A stretch of DNA of 64,000 nt from Paragonimus westermani. Its lineage: Eukaryota > Platyhelminthes > Trematoda > Plagiorchiida > Troglotrematidae. The notes beneath the pieces were generated by a model, which made no database searches, had not been told where the DNA came from, and saw only the letters and a list, made by a program, of their open reading frames with translations. The position numbers and the translations under genes are program-made. Positions 14,401 to 26,719 of the stretch are shown piece by piece. Each line of letters opens with the position of its first letter. The first letter of the stretch is position 1. The DNA lies in assembly GCA_008508345.1 (NCBI GenBank), contig QNGE01000941.1, positions 137,466-201,465 on the forward strand, read 5' to 3'.

Positions 14401-17400
14401 GGACTGTTCATTAACTTGAAACCATTGAAATAATTAAAATGGAGCTGAACGACGTCTTAAGAACTGGAGGGGAGTAGGGGATATTTGAATGACTGATGCG
14501 AATAAGTCAAATTTTTGCAGTTCATAACATATCGTTTCTCATCGTCACCACAGAAGGGATAAAAGAAAAACAGGGGTTTAAATATACCATAGTAACGAAT
14601 ATTTAAAATGTTTTTTTCTGGAGGCAAGTAACATTAATTTTTATGTAATGAATCCAATGCACAAATCACTAAAAGTCTGTGTTTACGCAAAAATGTTGTA
14701 GGTTAAAAATAGTTTATATAAGAGACCTGTAATTCTTAGGTTAATAAATGTACGTGGCAAAGCCCAAACTATTCACAGTGCACAATAACTGTTATCTCAG
14801 ATTGCCTTGTGAACAGATTCATTGCACGCACTGCCAACAGCAGATTGATATGCAACAATGATAAGAATCGGATAATGAACTATATCGTTGTGATCAATAT
14901 TTTGATACCGAGCTTGTTTATTAGGCCATTGAGAAGGAAAGTTAGTGTAGATTTTTTAAGTACCTTAGCCATGGTCATAGAATTTCATCTGCTAGGTCTG
15001 TGTGCATTCATGTAAATAAGCTCAGCGAACATGCCCAATTACGAAGTGAAAACTACACCACTCAGACGTTTATTTTACCGTACACGACAACTTATCACTA
15101 AACACCAAAGGCTATATTGTTCATTGCCGTTTTATTAGTAAACATAATAACATCTGGTTTGAAATGACTCCCTCTGGAAGGTAAGTTTTCAGGGGTCATA
15201 CAGAGTATGGAAACACTGCCTGCGTGTTCAATCTATTTGTCAGATTATTGTTGAGACATACGATTTGTTATGATTACTCATTGTGATTGTTAAATTTCAA
15301 ACTTACTGAAGTCATAGGGTGATCACTGCTCAACCCAAAGCGACTGATACAAGTGGATGTATATCGAAGCTCAGAGAACGCCTGGGGAATTTACACACGG
15401 GTTCAAATACCCGAATGGGGTATCATATAGCAAATGCAGATAAAGAACGTGACTGGCTGGTTACCAAGAGTGTCGTTATTGATTAGTCAAACTGGTATGC
15501 CTAACTCAACAGGGGCCCGTAAAATTGATCATCTCATGTAACACAAAGATACCGAGTCGTGACGGAATTCTGTCATCGGCATTTGTGTGAATGACAGTGT
15601 GTACGCTGTACACAAAACCTTCAATCAGAGTGACGCCAAACTGATCCCGATTTGTATGTCCTGCTGGCTTGATTCCACATAGCATTGTATCACATGTATC
15701 ACTTTAGCGCCCAATCCTTTCTTCCTCTGTTGATCCTTTCTGAGTGCGGTTACGCGTATTGTACCTCTGGATCGAGGCTGCTAGCCAAGTAGCCGCGGCT
15801 GTAGTTTATGGAAGCATACCAAAGATCTAATTACCTTATATATGTGATAAGATTACAAGAGAAGTGCTTCTAGTTGTTCTCAAAAGGTGTCTGTCTTTCG
15901 TGCGAGTGGTCATTTCGAGTGGACCGTTTCCACGAGAACGTTTGAAAATGCAATACTTCCCTAAAGATGTAGTCCGCGAACAAATAACCTTACTGAAGGT
16001 GTACTGAAACTGCGAGTATGAAAGAAGTTGACAATTCACCTTTCTGGGTGCACAAAGAGTACTAGTGAACTGAAAACTCGAGTGTCAACATTCAGCGCAA
16101 GTTTTTACCTAAATTATGCATTTCTCTTCACACCAAAGTTGATCGTGTTTGGGCGTTCTCGTCAACGGGCAAAGTTGAAAGAGCACGGAAATGCATAAAT
16201 AAATTGACCTCGTTCAACATGAAGTGCCCAGGCACAGCGACCTTATGTGTGAAGTGAAACATTTTATGCGTATGTATTATGGTGACCGGTGTGGTCTCAC
16301 TGAACATTGAGACAGCAATCTCGGCAATCATGGGCTGTGAGTAGCGAGGGAACTTTTGGTTCCATATGGACAAGGAGTACACAAATTGGGAAGCACAATT
16401 CGACCGGTAACACTACGTACCAGTGCTGCTGGTGACGGATGACGCAGCACTGTTCGGTTAGCGTTGTAGTAACGCATCCTAAAAAACATGATGGAACTCT
16501 CGATGCCACTCCAGTGTTATACAGGTAAAGAACTAACTGAAACATTTTTTGGCGATCATTAAAAAATCCACGCAACAAAGTTTCAGACGATTCATTCTTA
16601 ACCAGTCGTCTAACATTCTTCAGCAAAACACCCAGTTGTAACTAACGCTTAAACGAAACCCGTTCCAGTAGTGTAGCAACGCTCGTAACTATGTCGAGAA
16701 TCAATACCTACTGCCCTGAGCAGCTGTCTCCACCATGTGCTTGCGAAGTAACCATCCAACGCTACCAACTAATCACGCAAAACTGTTACTGCAGACAGAC
16801 CACATAAAATCATTCAGACTCCAAATGACTATAGCATAAAAAAACCACTCACAGGTCACGTCTCCTGGGTCAGATTCATATTTCACGGGTTAAAAAACAT
16901 AGTTGATCGTTTATTATCGTAAAGGTTCGTGGAATTTGTACACACGTTTCAAAATATTGATCAGTTAGCACATCAGAAAGGACCTGCCAAGCTGTATGGA
17001 ACAGTTCACTTCTTGTCGCCAAACTATTCACAAAGGACAAACTTGAAATTATACAGAAGTCTGCGTTAGTGTTTTGAATTTGCGAGAGTCGAATATTGCA
17101 TGTCATTTGGGCAAGACCTTTCGGTGCGAGGCTTGGCAACAAGCGATACGTCAGCTGTACGAAGGTTCATTGTGCACATAGACTAATTGGTTCGTTAGTC
17201 GTCTATGAACGCACACATCATGAAGAGGGGCAGACTTAAATGGTAAACTGTCCGTAAGTCTCGATGGAACAACCCTAAACAGTAGATTGTGAAAGCTTCG
17301 ATGAACAACAGGAAGGTTGTGGAGGTTGCGGTGAGAAACACGAGAACGAGACACTATTGTAATCAGTGATCTATGATTACGTTGTCTGGTCATACAAAAT

Positions 17401-17761
17401 CTTTTAGTGGGAGCCCTATTCTTAGACAGACTGAATGTCCTCCTAAGGTCCGCTTGAAATTCACGTGGTTCAGATACGTTTAAGACCTGAAACAGCGAGT
17501 TCCTTTCTGAAGTTTTAACAAACAGTTGGAAAACGTAGGGGGTTAGATGAAAGCATTTCGCACTGACTCATCAATTGATAGGATAGAAAGGGTCACCAAA
17601 TCAGTAGGCCGCAATAAGCCCGATTTGAAATGGAGCAATAAGATGCTGAATGCTCAACCTTGGTTGATAACGTGACCAGAACGTGTCTACCCACTACGGA
17701 AGCTGGTTGTCTGCAATGTTTCAACGAAATTACTGCTCTCCGGTAACAGGGGCCTCTGCAC
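8447..17761. other. No recognisable gene
   Basis: About 9 kb. Open frames such as 16,297-16,626 (minus, 109 codons) and 12,545-12,778 (minus) show no domain, repeat or signal I can name. AT-rich, probably intergenic or intronic. Confidence 0.55.
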
Positions 17762-18016
17762 TTACTTAGGCAGCTGTTTCCTCATTTTGGAGATCAAGCA
17801 TTCTTCGGTTCTGCCTATGTAACTTCCATCGCAGTTACGGTGTGGGGTGTCACGGACAGGTTTATCTCTGTTGAATGAGGGCTCAGGTAGTTTCTGGATC
17901 CGAGCTAATGCATGCAGCTCGACTGTGCAGCATGTTCGTTCAATCGAAATTTTTGTTGTGTGCGTGTTTTGATGCATACTGCAGTGTCTCCTTAAAAACA
18001 GTTGTATGTAGACCAT
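17762..18016 (-). pseudogene. Penelope-like element C-terminal piece with GIY-YIG-like motif
   Basis: This 84-codon frame opens with MVYIQL, the hallmark start of the linker after the RT (family: KKMVYIQLPFKG). It continues with a TCCTVELHA stretch matching the linker (family: AVxRTFxAAxL) and ends with NCDGSYIGRTEECL at residues 63-76. In active elements this is the endonuclease that nicks the target, using GIY and YIG halves. The first half is replaced here by VRDTPH and there is no clear catalytic Arg-His-Glu set, so nuclease activity is unlikely. A ten-G run at 18,073-18,082 lies just upstream in the previous block. Confidence 0.7.
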
Positions 18017-18023
18017 CTTTTTG

Positions 18024-18296
18024 TCACGTTGAACCCTTGTTCGGGTGGCAGCTTCGGTCTGTTATGTCTTTTGGGGGGGGGGACGGGTGACCATTAGATT
18101 GCAGTACGGACCTGAGTAAATCCAATTCTTTTGCAAAGCTGTCCTGTGTACACTCTCGTCTCGCTTGTGTGTACAGTGTATTCATTGGTGCGCTATTATG
18201 AATCAGCGGACTGGTTGGACCATGTGGATTTCTTACAGATAACATTTTTAGTAGAACCATCCTTTGGTGGATTATGAGCATGTCTAGAAACGACAA
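18024..18296 (-). pseudogene. Penelope-like element RT C-terminal piece
   Basis: The 90-codon frame starts SFLDMLI, the conserved NxxxFLDxL segment after the RT palm, and includes ARRECTQDSFAKELDLLRSV then LQSNGHP, which correspond to the family's CxxxxFxxELxxLRxxLxxNGYP signature. Upstream of the start codon the same frame reads TCEFETANSL, so the homology extends past the nominal start. The PPP that follows NGHPS comes from the G homopolymer at 18,073-18,082 read on this strand, a likely site of the slip that separates this frame from the next. Confidence 0.72.
18073..18082. repeat. G10 homopolymer
   Basis: Ten consecutive G residues inside the Penelope relic. It may be a true slippage site or a length error in the assembly. 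Confidence 0.9.
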
Positions 18297-18727
18297 ACTA
18301 TTAGCGGTCTCAAATTCGCACGTTATGCTCAGAATGAGATGAAAACTAGTTAGGCGCCATACGCGGTTATCTATTGTCTGTTCGGAATGACTGGATATTA
18401 TATTAATGGGTGGTCGATGTAGCGTTTGTAATATGACAGCCGTGCTATGTCTAGGGCTAACGCTTGTTCTATCTTCAACATTAAAAAGTTTTCTAAGATG
18501 GTCTCTAGTGGACCTCCCTCATCTACGCCCACCAAGAAAACGGAAGTTAGCATTTTAACTGTACAACATTAAAGCTTCCATCAGAATATCACTAGGCAGA
18601 AACACAGTAGTGTGACTCGTTTTAACAGTATCACAAGTGTAATCAGTCGTCTCGTATAGCGGGACAATATTGATCAGTGTCCAAACGTCTACGGAACACA
18701 TCAGCTCATCGGCAAGGTCGATGTTGT

Positions 18728-19003
18728 TTAAGTCAACGATCGAGAGAGAAAAAATCCTTTAAAGGATATGCCTGATACTCTTCTTTTAGTTGTCAGAATG
18801 GTGACCAACCAGCTTGTCAACTTGTGATATGGGAAGCTTGTCATCACCAGAATAAACTTAAGTGGAAATCTACACTTGTGTATCTTACGGGGACTGCAGA
18901 GCTGAAGTGGTGATGACCCACACGGTCTAAGAGCTTCATACACCATCTCATCAGCTATCCGTAATTGTAAGATAAGTTGATGTCCTCCAGTGTGACCTTC
19001 CAT
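18728..19003 (-). pseudogene. Penelope-like element RT N-terminal piece
   Basis: The 91-codon frame contains MVYEALRPCGSSP then CSPRKIHKCRFPLKFIL, MTSFPYHKLTSWLVTIL. This tracks the N-terminal RT block of Penelope-like elements (RPTGSxxPRLYGLPKIHKxxxPLRPIxSxxxSPxYxLxxWL). Residues usually invariant have changed (YGLPK to CSPRK), in line with long inactivity. I could not find the more N-terminal region of the element above 19,003. Confidence 0.72.
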
Positions 19004-20072
19004 TTCAGTGACACGAGTGTGACACTATCTTTTGCAAGGAGCTGGCTGAACAGTCTATAAGAGGTTACAGTTATGATCAACTGTGGGCGATGCACAATTT
19101 GTTTTACATATCCGTATTCTATCACCTAATTCCTTCTTGTTTGCTTTCATGATAGCGCGGTTGTGTGATTCCAACCAACAAGTAATCGCAGTGAGGAATA
19201 CAGATGCTGCGAATTCTAGGTATAATTTCATAATTCCTACGTGAAAAGAATCCCAACGGGAACAGAAATGGTCAGTTTAAAGTGTGGTCGAAGTGTCACA
19301 GAGTGGTTTCAAATTCGGCTAACGTGACCGTAGTTTGTACGGACTGTCGAGGGATGGGTCGTGTTCATTCTGCACAATCGAATGCTAACGAGCAATTACA
19401 GTTCACTTGAGCGTTTCCATTCCAAGCGATGAATATAGGACAGACGGCCGACTGAATGCGAACTTCGGTTAATAATGGAAAATTCGTGGATGCAAACTTA
19501 CGACTTGTATTGTTTAACTGGTGAGTTCAGAAGGGTGTGAAGCCAGTTGAGCACTGGTGCAACATATACCGGTGAACTTGGTTCGGCTAGGGAATAAAGT
19601 GGACGTTGTTAGTACATACTGACAAACAAATGACCTATCTTTTTGTGTTTACCAATGGGCTGCAGCCACGTTACACTGATCGTTCCGAGAAAATTCTGTC
19701 CAGTCGTACGCACCAAAAAATCATAGCTGGCAAATTCTACAAGATTTCCCAACGAAACTCTTCAATTTGAAAGCACAAGTTTCCGTGCGGCCTAACTAAC
19801 TAGCCGGTTAGCGATTTGGCTGGACAGCGGCTGAGGAAAACAGCTTGGCCGTGTTCGTCTTGTCAAACCATCTCGACAAGCGGCCGAAAAGAAACACGAC
19901 GAGTGAAATTCTATGGGACCGTTATTGTTGTTTTAAACAGCTTGTGGTCGGCCAACAGCGACAGTGATACGGGGCACATTGTTTGACAGGCCGCCAGCAA
20001 GAACAACAAACCCGCAAACAGTCGGTTTGGCAAAGGTCACGACTGTAGCAAACCGTTCCATGACAAATTAGA
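19004..20072. other. Upstream flank of the Penelope relic; no gene recognised
   Basis: The reverse strand here should hold the N-terminal part of the Penelope-like element, but no motif could be identified. From about 19,780 the sequence turns GC- and CpG-richer, leading into the possible exon at 20,073. Confidence 0.5.
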
Positions 20073-20246
20073 ATGGCGGAGACCACGAACTTGTGCATGC
20101 CGGAATCGGGTGCATGTCTAGAAAGCCGGCTGATTCAACGGCTAACGTGTTTACCGTATTGTGCACGTATAGCCTTTCTTGTTGGAAGCCCAACAAGGCG
20201 CACGACCGTCAGACAGATTTGGATGATTCTCGCGGAGCGGACGCAG
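20073..20246 (+). CDS. Possible first coding exon of an unrecognised gene
   Basis: The ATG at 20,073 sits in a strong context (purine at -3, G at +4: agaATGG). It opens 58 complete codons starting MAETTNLCMPESGACL and ending ILAERTQ, and the frame runs directly into cgcag|gtgagtaag, a near-consensus splice donor at 20,246/20,247. The surrounding 19.8-20.5 kb is GC- and CpG-richer than the flanks, as promoters and first exons often are. No domain is recognised: the peptide has several Cys and a hydrophobic, Arg-flanked middle. Against it, the reverse strand is equally open here and no following exon was found. It could be chance or part of an unrecognised repeat. Confidence 0.25.
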
Positions 20247-23200
20247 GTGAGTAAGCCGAGCTGGTAATGCGTTCCGAGGTGCACGCACACAAGAGTGCGT
20301 GTGCGCGCACGGCTTGGCACCGGGCCAACAGAAAACCGACAAAACAGCTCATACAGGGCGAAAATGCAAACAGTTCGGAGGCACAGCAACCGGAGGGGCT
20401 CGACTGCAGTGGTTGGAACAGCTCGCAGTTCGAATAGGGGCCTGCACTAGTCTTGGATAGTAAGCTCTCGCTTGCAATCCGTCGTGGGTTTCGTCCTACT
20501 GCTCACACCGTCAAGACACACACGGAGGTCGAACATACACCAGTAGAATAACCGCACACAAGGCATGTAGTGTGCTATCAGCAGTGAGGATGTACCTTGA
20601 GTCGTTGCTCTCTTACTTGCTTCCAGTTATGTTTACTTGGGGAATTCCTTCATTATGACGCGCTCATGACGGTCACGATGATACTGCTCAACAGGGAAGC
20701 CAATGGGTTCAGGTGAAAGCACAGTGATGTGGAAAGTGGTAAATTCAACATTTACCAAAGTCTGAAAATTCACATGCAGACTGTCTGAGATTCAAGAGAA
20801 AACAATTAACTAGAAGCCCAGATATGGATTGCGTCATTGCATGCTGGAGACCACGACGAAAGCGAGACACACGCATATATGTTGGAATCAAGAGGTTCGC
20901 CAGAGGATTTCCTTGCAAGCAAAGTAAACCATGTTGGTCTTCTGCAAATGATCACTGAACACCATCTGTTTACCAGTTGCTTTTAATGTCATAAAATTTC
21001 CACTAATCCTAGTCTCAACAAATCTCATAGTCAACCGCATAGCTTCCACCCTAAAGTAAAAGTTGGCTCCCCGCGGTCAGTTTGCTCACAGACGATTTCT
21101 TAATAGCCTAACTATGCTTTTACAGCTGGGAGCGCAACTCTATAAACGAATTTTACATTCAGAACACACAACATAATATTACGTATGTAACGTTTACAAT
21201 TTACGGCTGAATAGAGGTATAGGTAAAGTTTAGTAAGATTTTTAGTAAACAATCGGAGTTTATGATGGTGAGTTTACGAGTTCATAACTGATCACAGTTG
21301 ATAGCTTTAGCCTTTGCATATATTTGGCCCCCACTTTTTGAAACAAATGCTCAGACCGAACCTGCGCTCTTGTTGAAGTCCATCTGCAGCCCTTATTGTC
21401 ATCCTAACCACAGTTTACTTCTCGTCTGCATGTTTTACACTTTCTTATGAAATTTATAGTACACTTGAATAATTGATGCTAGTTGCTTAACTTCCCATCG
21501 TTCACAGAAAATCAGCCCCAGCCGATAATTCTATCATCAGAACATCGTGGCCCAGTAGGATTCTTCGAATAATAGGCAGAGTTTTCGATGGGCAACTGTT
21601 TCAATCTAGTTAGGTGTTGCGAGCACCGAGCACATTTGGGAAACGAACCTACACTTTACGGGTAAGTAACAAAATACTAACCCAGACACCTGTGAGTAAA
21701 TTTTTCCAGGTGTGACACATTTGCTTCCCAGCAGCTCAACTTGATCAAACAAATATCCGCTACAAATGCAAAACGGTTTGAGAGAGGTTTCTGCATGTAA
21801 CTGGTCTCAGTGACCACCAGCGAAGATGGCAAACAACCTCTTCGACCTAGATTAGTACCGTCAACACAACTCGCGTCACGGGATCAAACCCACGATGTGT
21901 GATGCGTGTCAAATTTAGTGGTTAGACAAAGAGGAAGTGGAACATAATCAGGTCAAAACAGCCACCCACCACTTCGCTTTAACCAGCTACCTGCAAAACC
22001 TTTCGTACTTTGAAGGAAGATCACAAGTGACTGATCGATTGAGGCCCATGAGTAGGACAAATGTAACAATCAAAGCAGAGGGGCTAGTTTGCAACAACCC
22101 TTTGATTTAGCTCCTCAGATCAGGTTACCGCCAGCCGCATTCTTTTAACAACCGTGTGATAGCTTCCAGTAAATTCAATTTCGGGTTTTGCAGGAAGACT
22201 GCATTGCACCGCGTCCAAAACAGCATTTTTCTGGTCACGAAAGCTAACGAACGAGTACCAAATAAGTCAGATGTGGCATTATTGCAATTGTTCCATTGGC
22301 TATTCATTAAACGCGTTAAAGCTGCCTGGACCGCCTTGTTTTATCCAAATGAAACCGTGTGAATTTATTTTGTTACCTGATATTGGATGTGGTGTACTGT
22401 AATTGCCACTTGAATGATGAGGAGACGTTGTCTGTTGAGGGGATTCACATATAACGATTAAACCATACTAATCCATACTCGTCAGTTCAAAGTGACAATA
22501 ATGAACACCCCTTCGTTGTGTGTAAACTAATCAATCTTCAAAATAGCAGCCTGCCCAGTCTACCGATAAAGAGCATGCAATTGTTTGAATTTATTACATT
22601 TCACTGTGTTGATATACATCCCGCGATAAAATTATAAAGCCACTCGTTTTTTCTATATCAACTTCACCACATTTGTGTGTGAAATGTTCACTTTTGTCCA
22701 TAAGCATATCAGACCAGTGACACAAGTCAGATTGTGATGTACCTTTTAAAATAAGACTGCAGCCAGGCAAACAAGGAGATATAAATGATTATATCTGCCG
22801 AAATACATGGCCACTCCAGGCTGCAGTGGAACTATCAAGTTGAGACACTGATCCGTGGCTAGTCACGTGGGCGACGGGTGGTTTGAAATCTGCACATTGA
22901 GCCTATTCTAGTCAATAGTGTAGTAGCCGAGCCGATTTGTCGGTGATTAGGTCACAAACTCATCATCAGGTGGTCAAGGCCACATGATGATCAGCTATTC
23001 ACTTTGCACTGTTCACGTCACGCCATGAAGACAGGAACTGAGCGATTTCAGGGTGCGAAAGATTTTAACGTCTCGACGTACAAGAGATTGATGAACAGCC
23101 AGAAATGCAACTATAGACTATTAAAGATCATCAAAGTATGCAGTGCTGATGAAACCATCCGGAAGACGAGCAGTTTTGTTACAGCGACGAAATCAGCTAT

Positions 23201-26200
23201 CGCCATAGACAGTGTCCAAGGGAATAAGGTCAGATCAAGTGAGAACCTCGATGCCTCCACGATGACCATGCATCGAATAGTAAACCAATCTTTACAACTG
23301 AAACACAAGAGGATGGATAAACCTATTTCACTGAATGAGAATTAGATCTGGCACCGCTTACTTTTGGCTGAAAAACATACTCCGTTGGCTCATGAGTAAC
23401 ATTCCGATTGACTCATTGACAGAAAAGTTTAACTTGGATAGGTGTGATGCATAGGAGTAGAACGGACATGATCTGCTGAAGAATTACGTGTGCTGCAGGT
23501 GACGCACTAACAATAGACACTCGTGGACTACATGTTGACAGTGTTGACCATTGGAATGAGCAAAGTGATCATATCAAGAAGACGACTGTTAGATCCGGAT
23601 GATGACTCACTACCCTTTGCTGGTTCCTTTCTTCACTTATGCAGGAAATCGTCATTTTGTAGTAATACGATGTTTCGCTTCATACTTCGTACATCACAGT
23701 CGAACGCTTAAATAAGTTAGAGATCAATAAATAGCTGCCCAATAATCATGAACACACCTCATACATGTTATCTGTCGGGTTTAGAAGCTCTCCAAGTATG
23801 GAAGATGTCAAAGTGTAGAAACTCTTGCTGCAAACATGTCCTAATGATAAACCGAAGTGCTGAGGCGATATACTGATCCTTTACAAGGTTACAGTGCATA
23901 GGGTGACTATATGAATTTTATGTGTTCACCTATTACGCACACAATTGATTTTATCTACAGGCTTTTCAAACAGAATTCAGTCAACAAGATGTGTTCCTCT
24001 ACTTCAAACAGTGTTTGCTACAATTTTGTTGACAAGAATCGTGCTGGCATAAAACGGGATAGCTGTGCACTTTCATCGCGGTGTGTACACTGTACTATCA
24101 GTTGGAATGATTCTCTATAAAGCTTGTGAATGAATCACACAGATGATTCTGATCACACTTACACATTGTTACGGACGCGTGGGAATAAGAGGTCACAAAA
24201 GTATGATACGGCAAACGAGGATAGTTGTGACTTGAAAGATTTCGAAGTAAACAAATATTTGAAACAGTGGCTTCATTGTTTTGGTGCCAAATCGTCAGAC
24301 TGTTTACTTAGGCAGTCATTCGTCCAACCTACTGATACACCTTAATTTTAAGCCTAATACCCAAGCTGACTACTGATATCTGATTCACATTAAAGAGAAG
24401 ACACATGCAAAGACACTATAAATAGTATAATACTCTGTGTACTATCTTATCATAAGGAACCACTGCAAATCAGTGAATTATTGGTGTACCCCGAACGTGT
24501 GACTTCGCCGTAGTTAGCTGGATCATGCACCGACAGCACCACCCGATATGCAGTCATTCTTTGCTGAAACAGAACAGTTAACCAAGGTTTTATGCAATGA
24601 GTAAACCGAGTGAATTGTACGCAGCATTTTTTCAGTCTACAGGTTTACCTGACTAAGAATATCCCATTCGACCACACCTTGGCAGCATCATCGGTAGGTG
24701 ACTTGAATTGCTGGCCCGAGGTACATATTCAAGACACCAAACTGAGACATCAGATTACTTCTAGTAAAATAACCAACGCACTGTTACAGCAAAACAGTGG
24801 GTGCTTTTCGCATACTGAGGTATATGCACGAATGTTTGGCAAATTTGTTTGTTCTCACTCAATTCTTTCATTCTTGACGTCGTTTAAAAACTTTACGGTT
24901 GTTAATTTTATTCATTCTATTTCCGAAACCATTGCACCACTGTACTTTCATCCAAATTTTATCTAACTTCTTCAATATGAACTCGAGTGCATACAAACTT
25001 TTTTCGCAATCGCTAATCTTGACGCTTCCCAAGAATTTCGTCGTAATATAAGGCTAAAATTTTGCTAACCGGCCTTAGTGCTTTTGGGAAGGTCTCTAAC
25101 TATCTAGAGGAATGGCATGTTCACTACACATTTAAATAGGAAAACGAACAACCGTGCTCGCTTTTATCGAACACTTAACAAAATGAGTAAAAACCAGTCT
25201 TCCCGTGTAATAATAGCCGTGTTTAAATCTACTGCCTATAGTGAACATCCGGTTGATGAGGTAAGCAAAAAAATGAATGCCATATACAGGTTTTTACCGA
25301 TCCGACCGATAGGCACAGATGTTATTCAGTAGTAGTCATTGTTATGTCAGTGCTCATAAACCTGGCACAATGTTTCTCGAAAAAACGCTCGCTCATCACA
25401 TACAAAAAACCAGTCGACTACGATGGAGCGAAAAACATGCGAAACAGTACAAGTTACTAGAGGTACGTCAACGGCTCGATTGCACATTGACCACATGGCT
25501 ACGTATTAGATGGATCAAATTCAACACCTATCAGTTGCACTTTTGTGAGACGTTTGTTTAAACAATACTAAAGACATTGGCGAATATCGGAAAACATACG
25601 GTGTACAGATTTGACAGTTCAGTTGAGCACAAGTAAAGCTAGCAAACTGACATATCTGTTGATCTTAGGAGATGCACCAGAAGTCTGTTTGATGAAACAG
25701 AAACTCAGCATATTTGGGAACGTCAAACATTAATTATTAGTGATGAGATAATTGCCAATTGAGGGAGGTGCAATACCAGTTTCCTTCCTACATTTCCCAA
25801 GACTATCATGATGAAATGATATCCTAACCTTTACTGTGGACCGTGTAATTCACAGAACCATTATCAGTCTTGTGTAATCATCTAAATGTTTAAAACGTGC
25901 GGATAGCCTTTTCCTTTGACTTTTCGATAAACATAATGCGAGTCTGTAGCCATTTACCGGAACCTGTCACTTATGCACTCTATCTTAGCCACGGTGCACG
26001 CGATTGAACCTGTGGATTCAGTGTGACGGGTTTTTGAACAGTACATAGAAAAAGTCGTGTTACAACGTGTGGGGTTTATTAGACACAGCACAGTAAGGAC
26101 CGGGTAGTATATCTTTGGGGATAAAATGGCGTTATTGAAATGGTTATCAAAAGAAAAATGAAGTCAACGTTCCCGCCAGCAGCTGCTCTTCGCGTTCCGA

Positions 26201-26678
26201 AAATAGGGTCGGTTTTGATTTATGATATATTACTATGCCTATTCATTTTGCCACGATTTTTAACACGTAAAGTGCCTGTCAGATCCAGGTGTACGCAAAC
26301 ATTTTCATGTTCATCCTACAGGTGTTGTCCGCAAGAGTTATCAAACCATGTCTTCAACTAGCAACTGTCTCAACGCCCAACACGATAAAGGCGATTTATG
26401 GGTTACGGGCTCTAGTTGAATCGAATTCGTCGAAGGTTGCATAACCACCTGATGGCACCGTGAACGGCAATGGGCACTATCACTATCACCGTCACCAACA
26501 AGCTACTTGACGTACAGTATGCAACAGGACAATGTCCCATGTCAGCCAACTGTTTGCGCGCTATGGGAATACATAGGTATGAAAAAAGATAAGTAGGCAA
26601 AAAAACGTTTGAAAGCGCTGACATGAACACGAACCAATGTAAAAACGTATACACCTGTTTCATGAGCGCAAAACACGA

Positions 26679-26680
<2 letters not shown>
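20247..26680. other. No recognisable gene
   Basis: About 6.4 kb. The longest open frames, 23,004-23,345 (113 codons) and 24,610-24,966 (118 codons), both plus, show no motif, and their composition does not stand out from their surroundings. Probably intronic or intergenic. Confidence 0.5.

Positions 26681-26717
<37 letters not shown>
26681..26717. repeat. (TG)n microsatellite
   Basis: About 18 uninterrupted TG units following the sequence cacgatt. Confidence 0.95.

Positions 26718-26719
<2 letters not shown>

Larger units (their letters stand above)
17762..19003 (-). mobile_element. Penelope-like retrotransposon relic (RT plus GIY-YIG-like tail)
   Basis: Read on the minus strand, a series of blocks follows the order of a Penelope-like element. 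First, at 18,728-19,003, comes RPCGSSPLQLCSPRKIHK, matching the family pattern RPTGSxxPRxYGLPKIHK, followed by SPYHKL-type residues. Next, near 18,540-18,725, is MCSVDVWTLINIVPLYET, the RT motif A region (family: MCSFDVxSLFTNVPLxET). Then at 18,024-18,296 come SLSFLDMLI and FAKELDLLRSVLQSNGHP, typical of the RT C-terminus, and last, at 17,762-18,016, is NCDGSYIGRTEECL, the YIG half of a GIY-YIG nuclease. Stops and frame changes separate the blocks. The motif B and YVDD catalytic segment expected between motif A and the thumb is not visible, so this copy cannot be active. Confidence 0.8.

Noticed and set aside
16297..16626. 109-codon minus frame
   Set aside because: No domain, signal or repeat recognised, and no splice context. 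Length is within chance for a 64-kb window.
23004..23345. 113-codon plus frame
   Set aside because: No motif and no supporting splice signals. The overlapping minus frame is also open.
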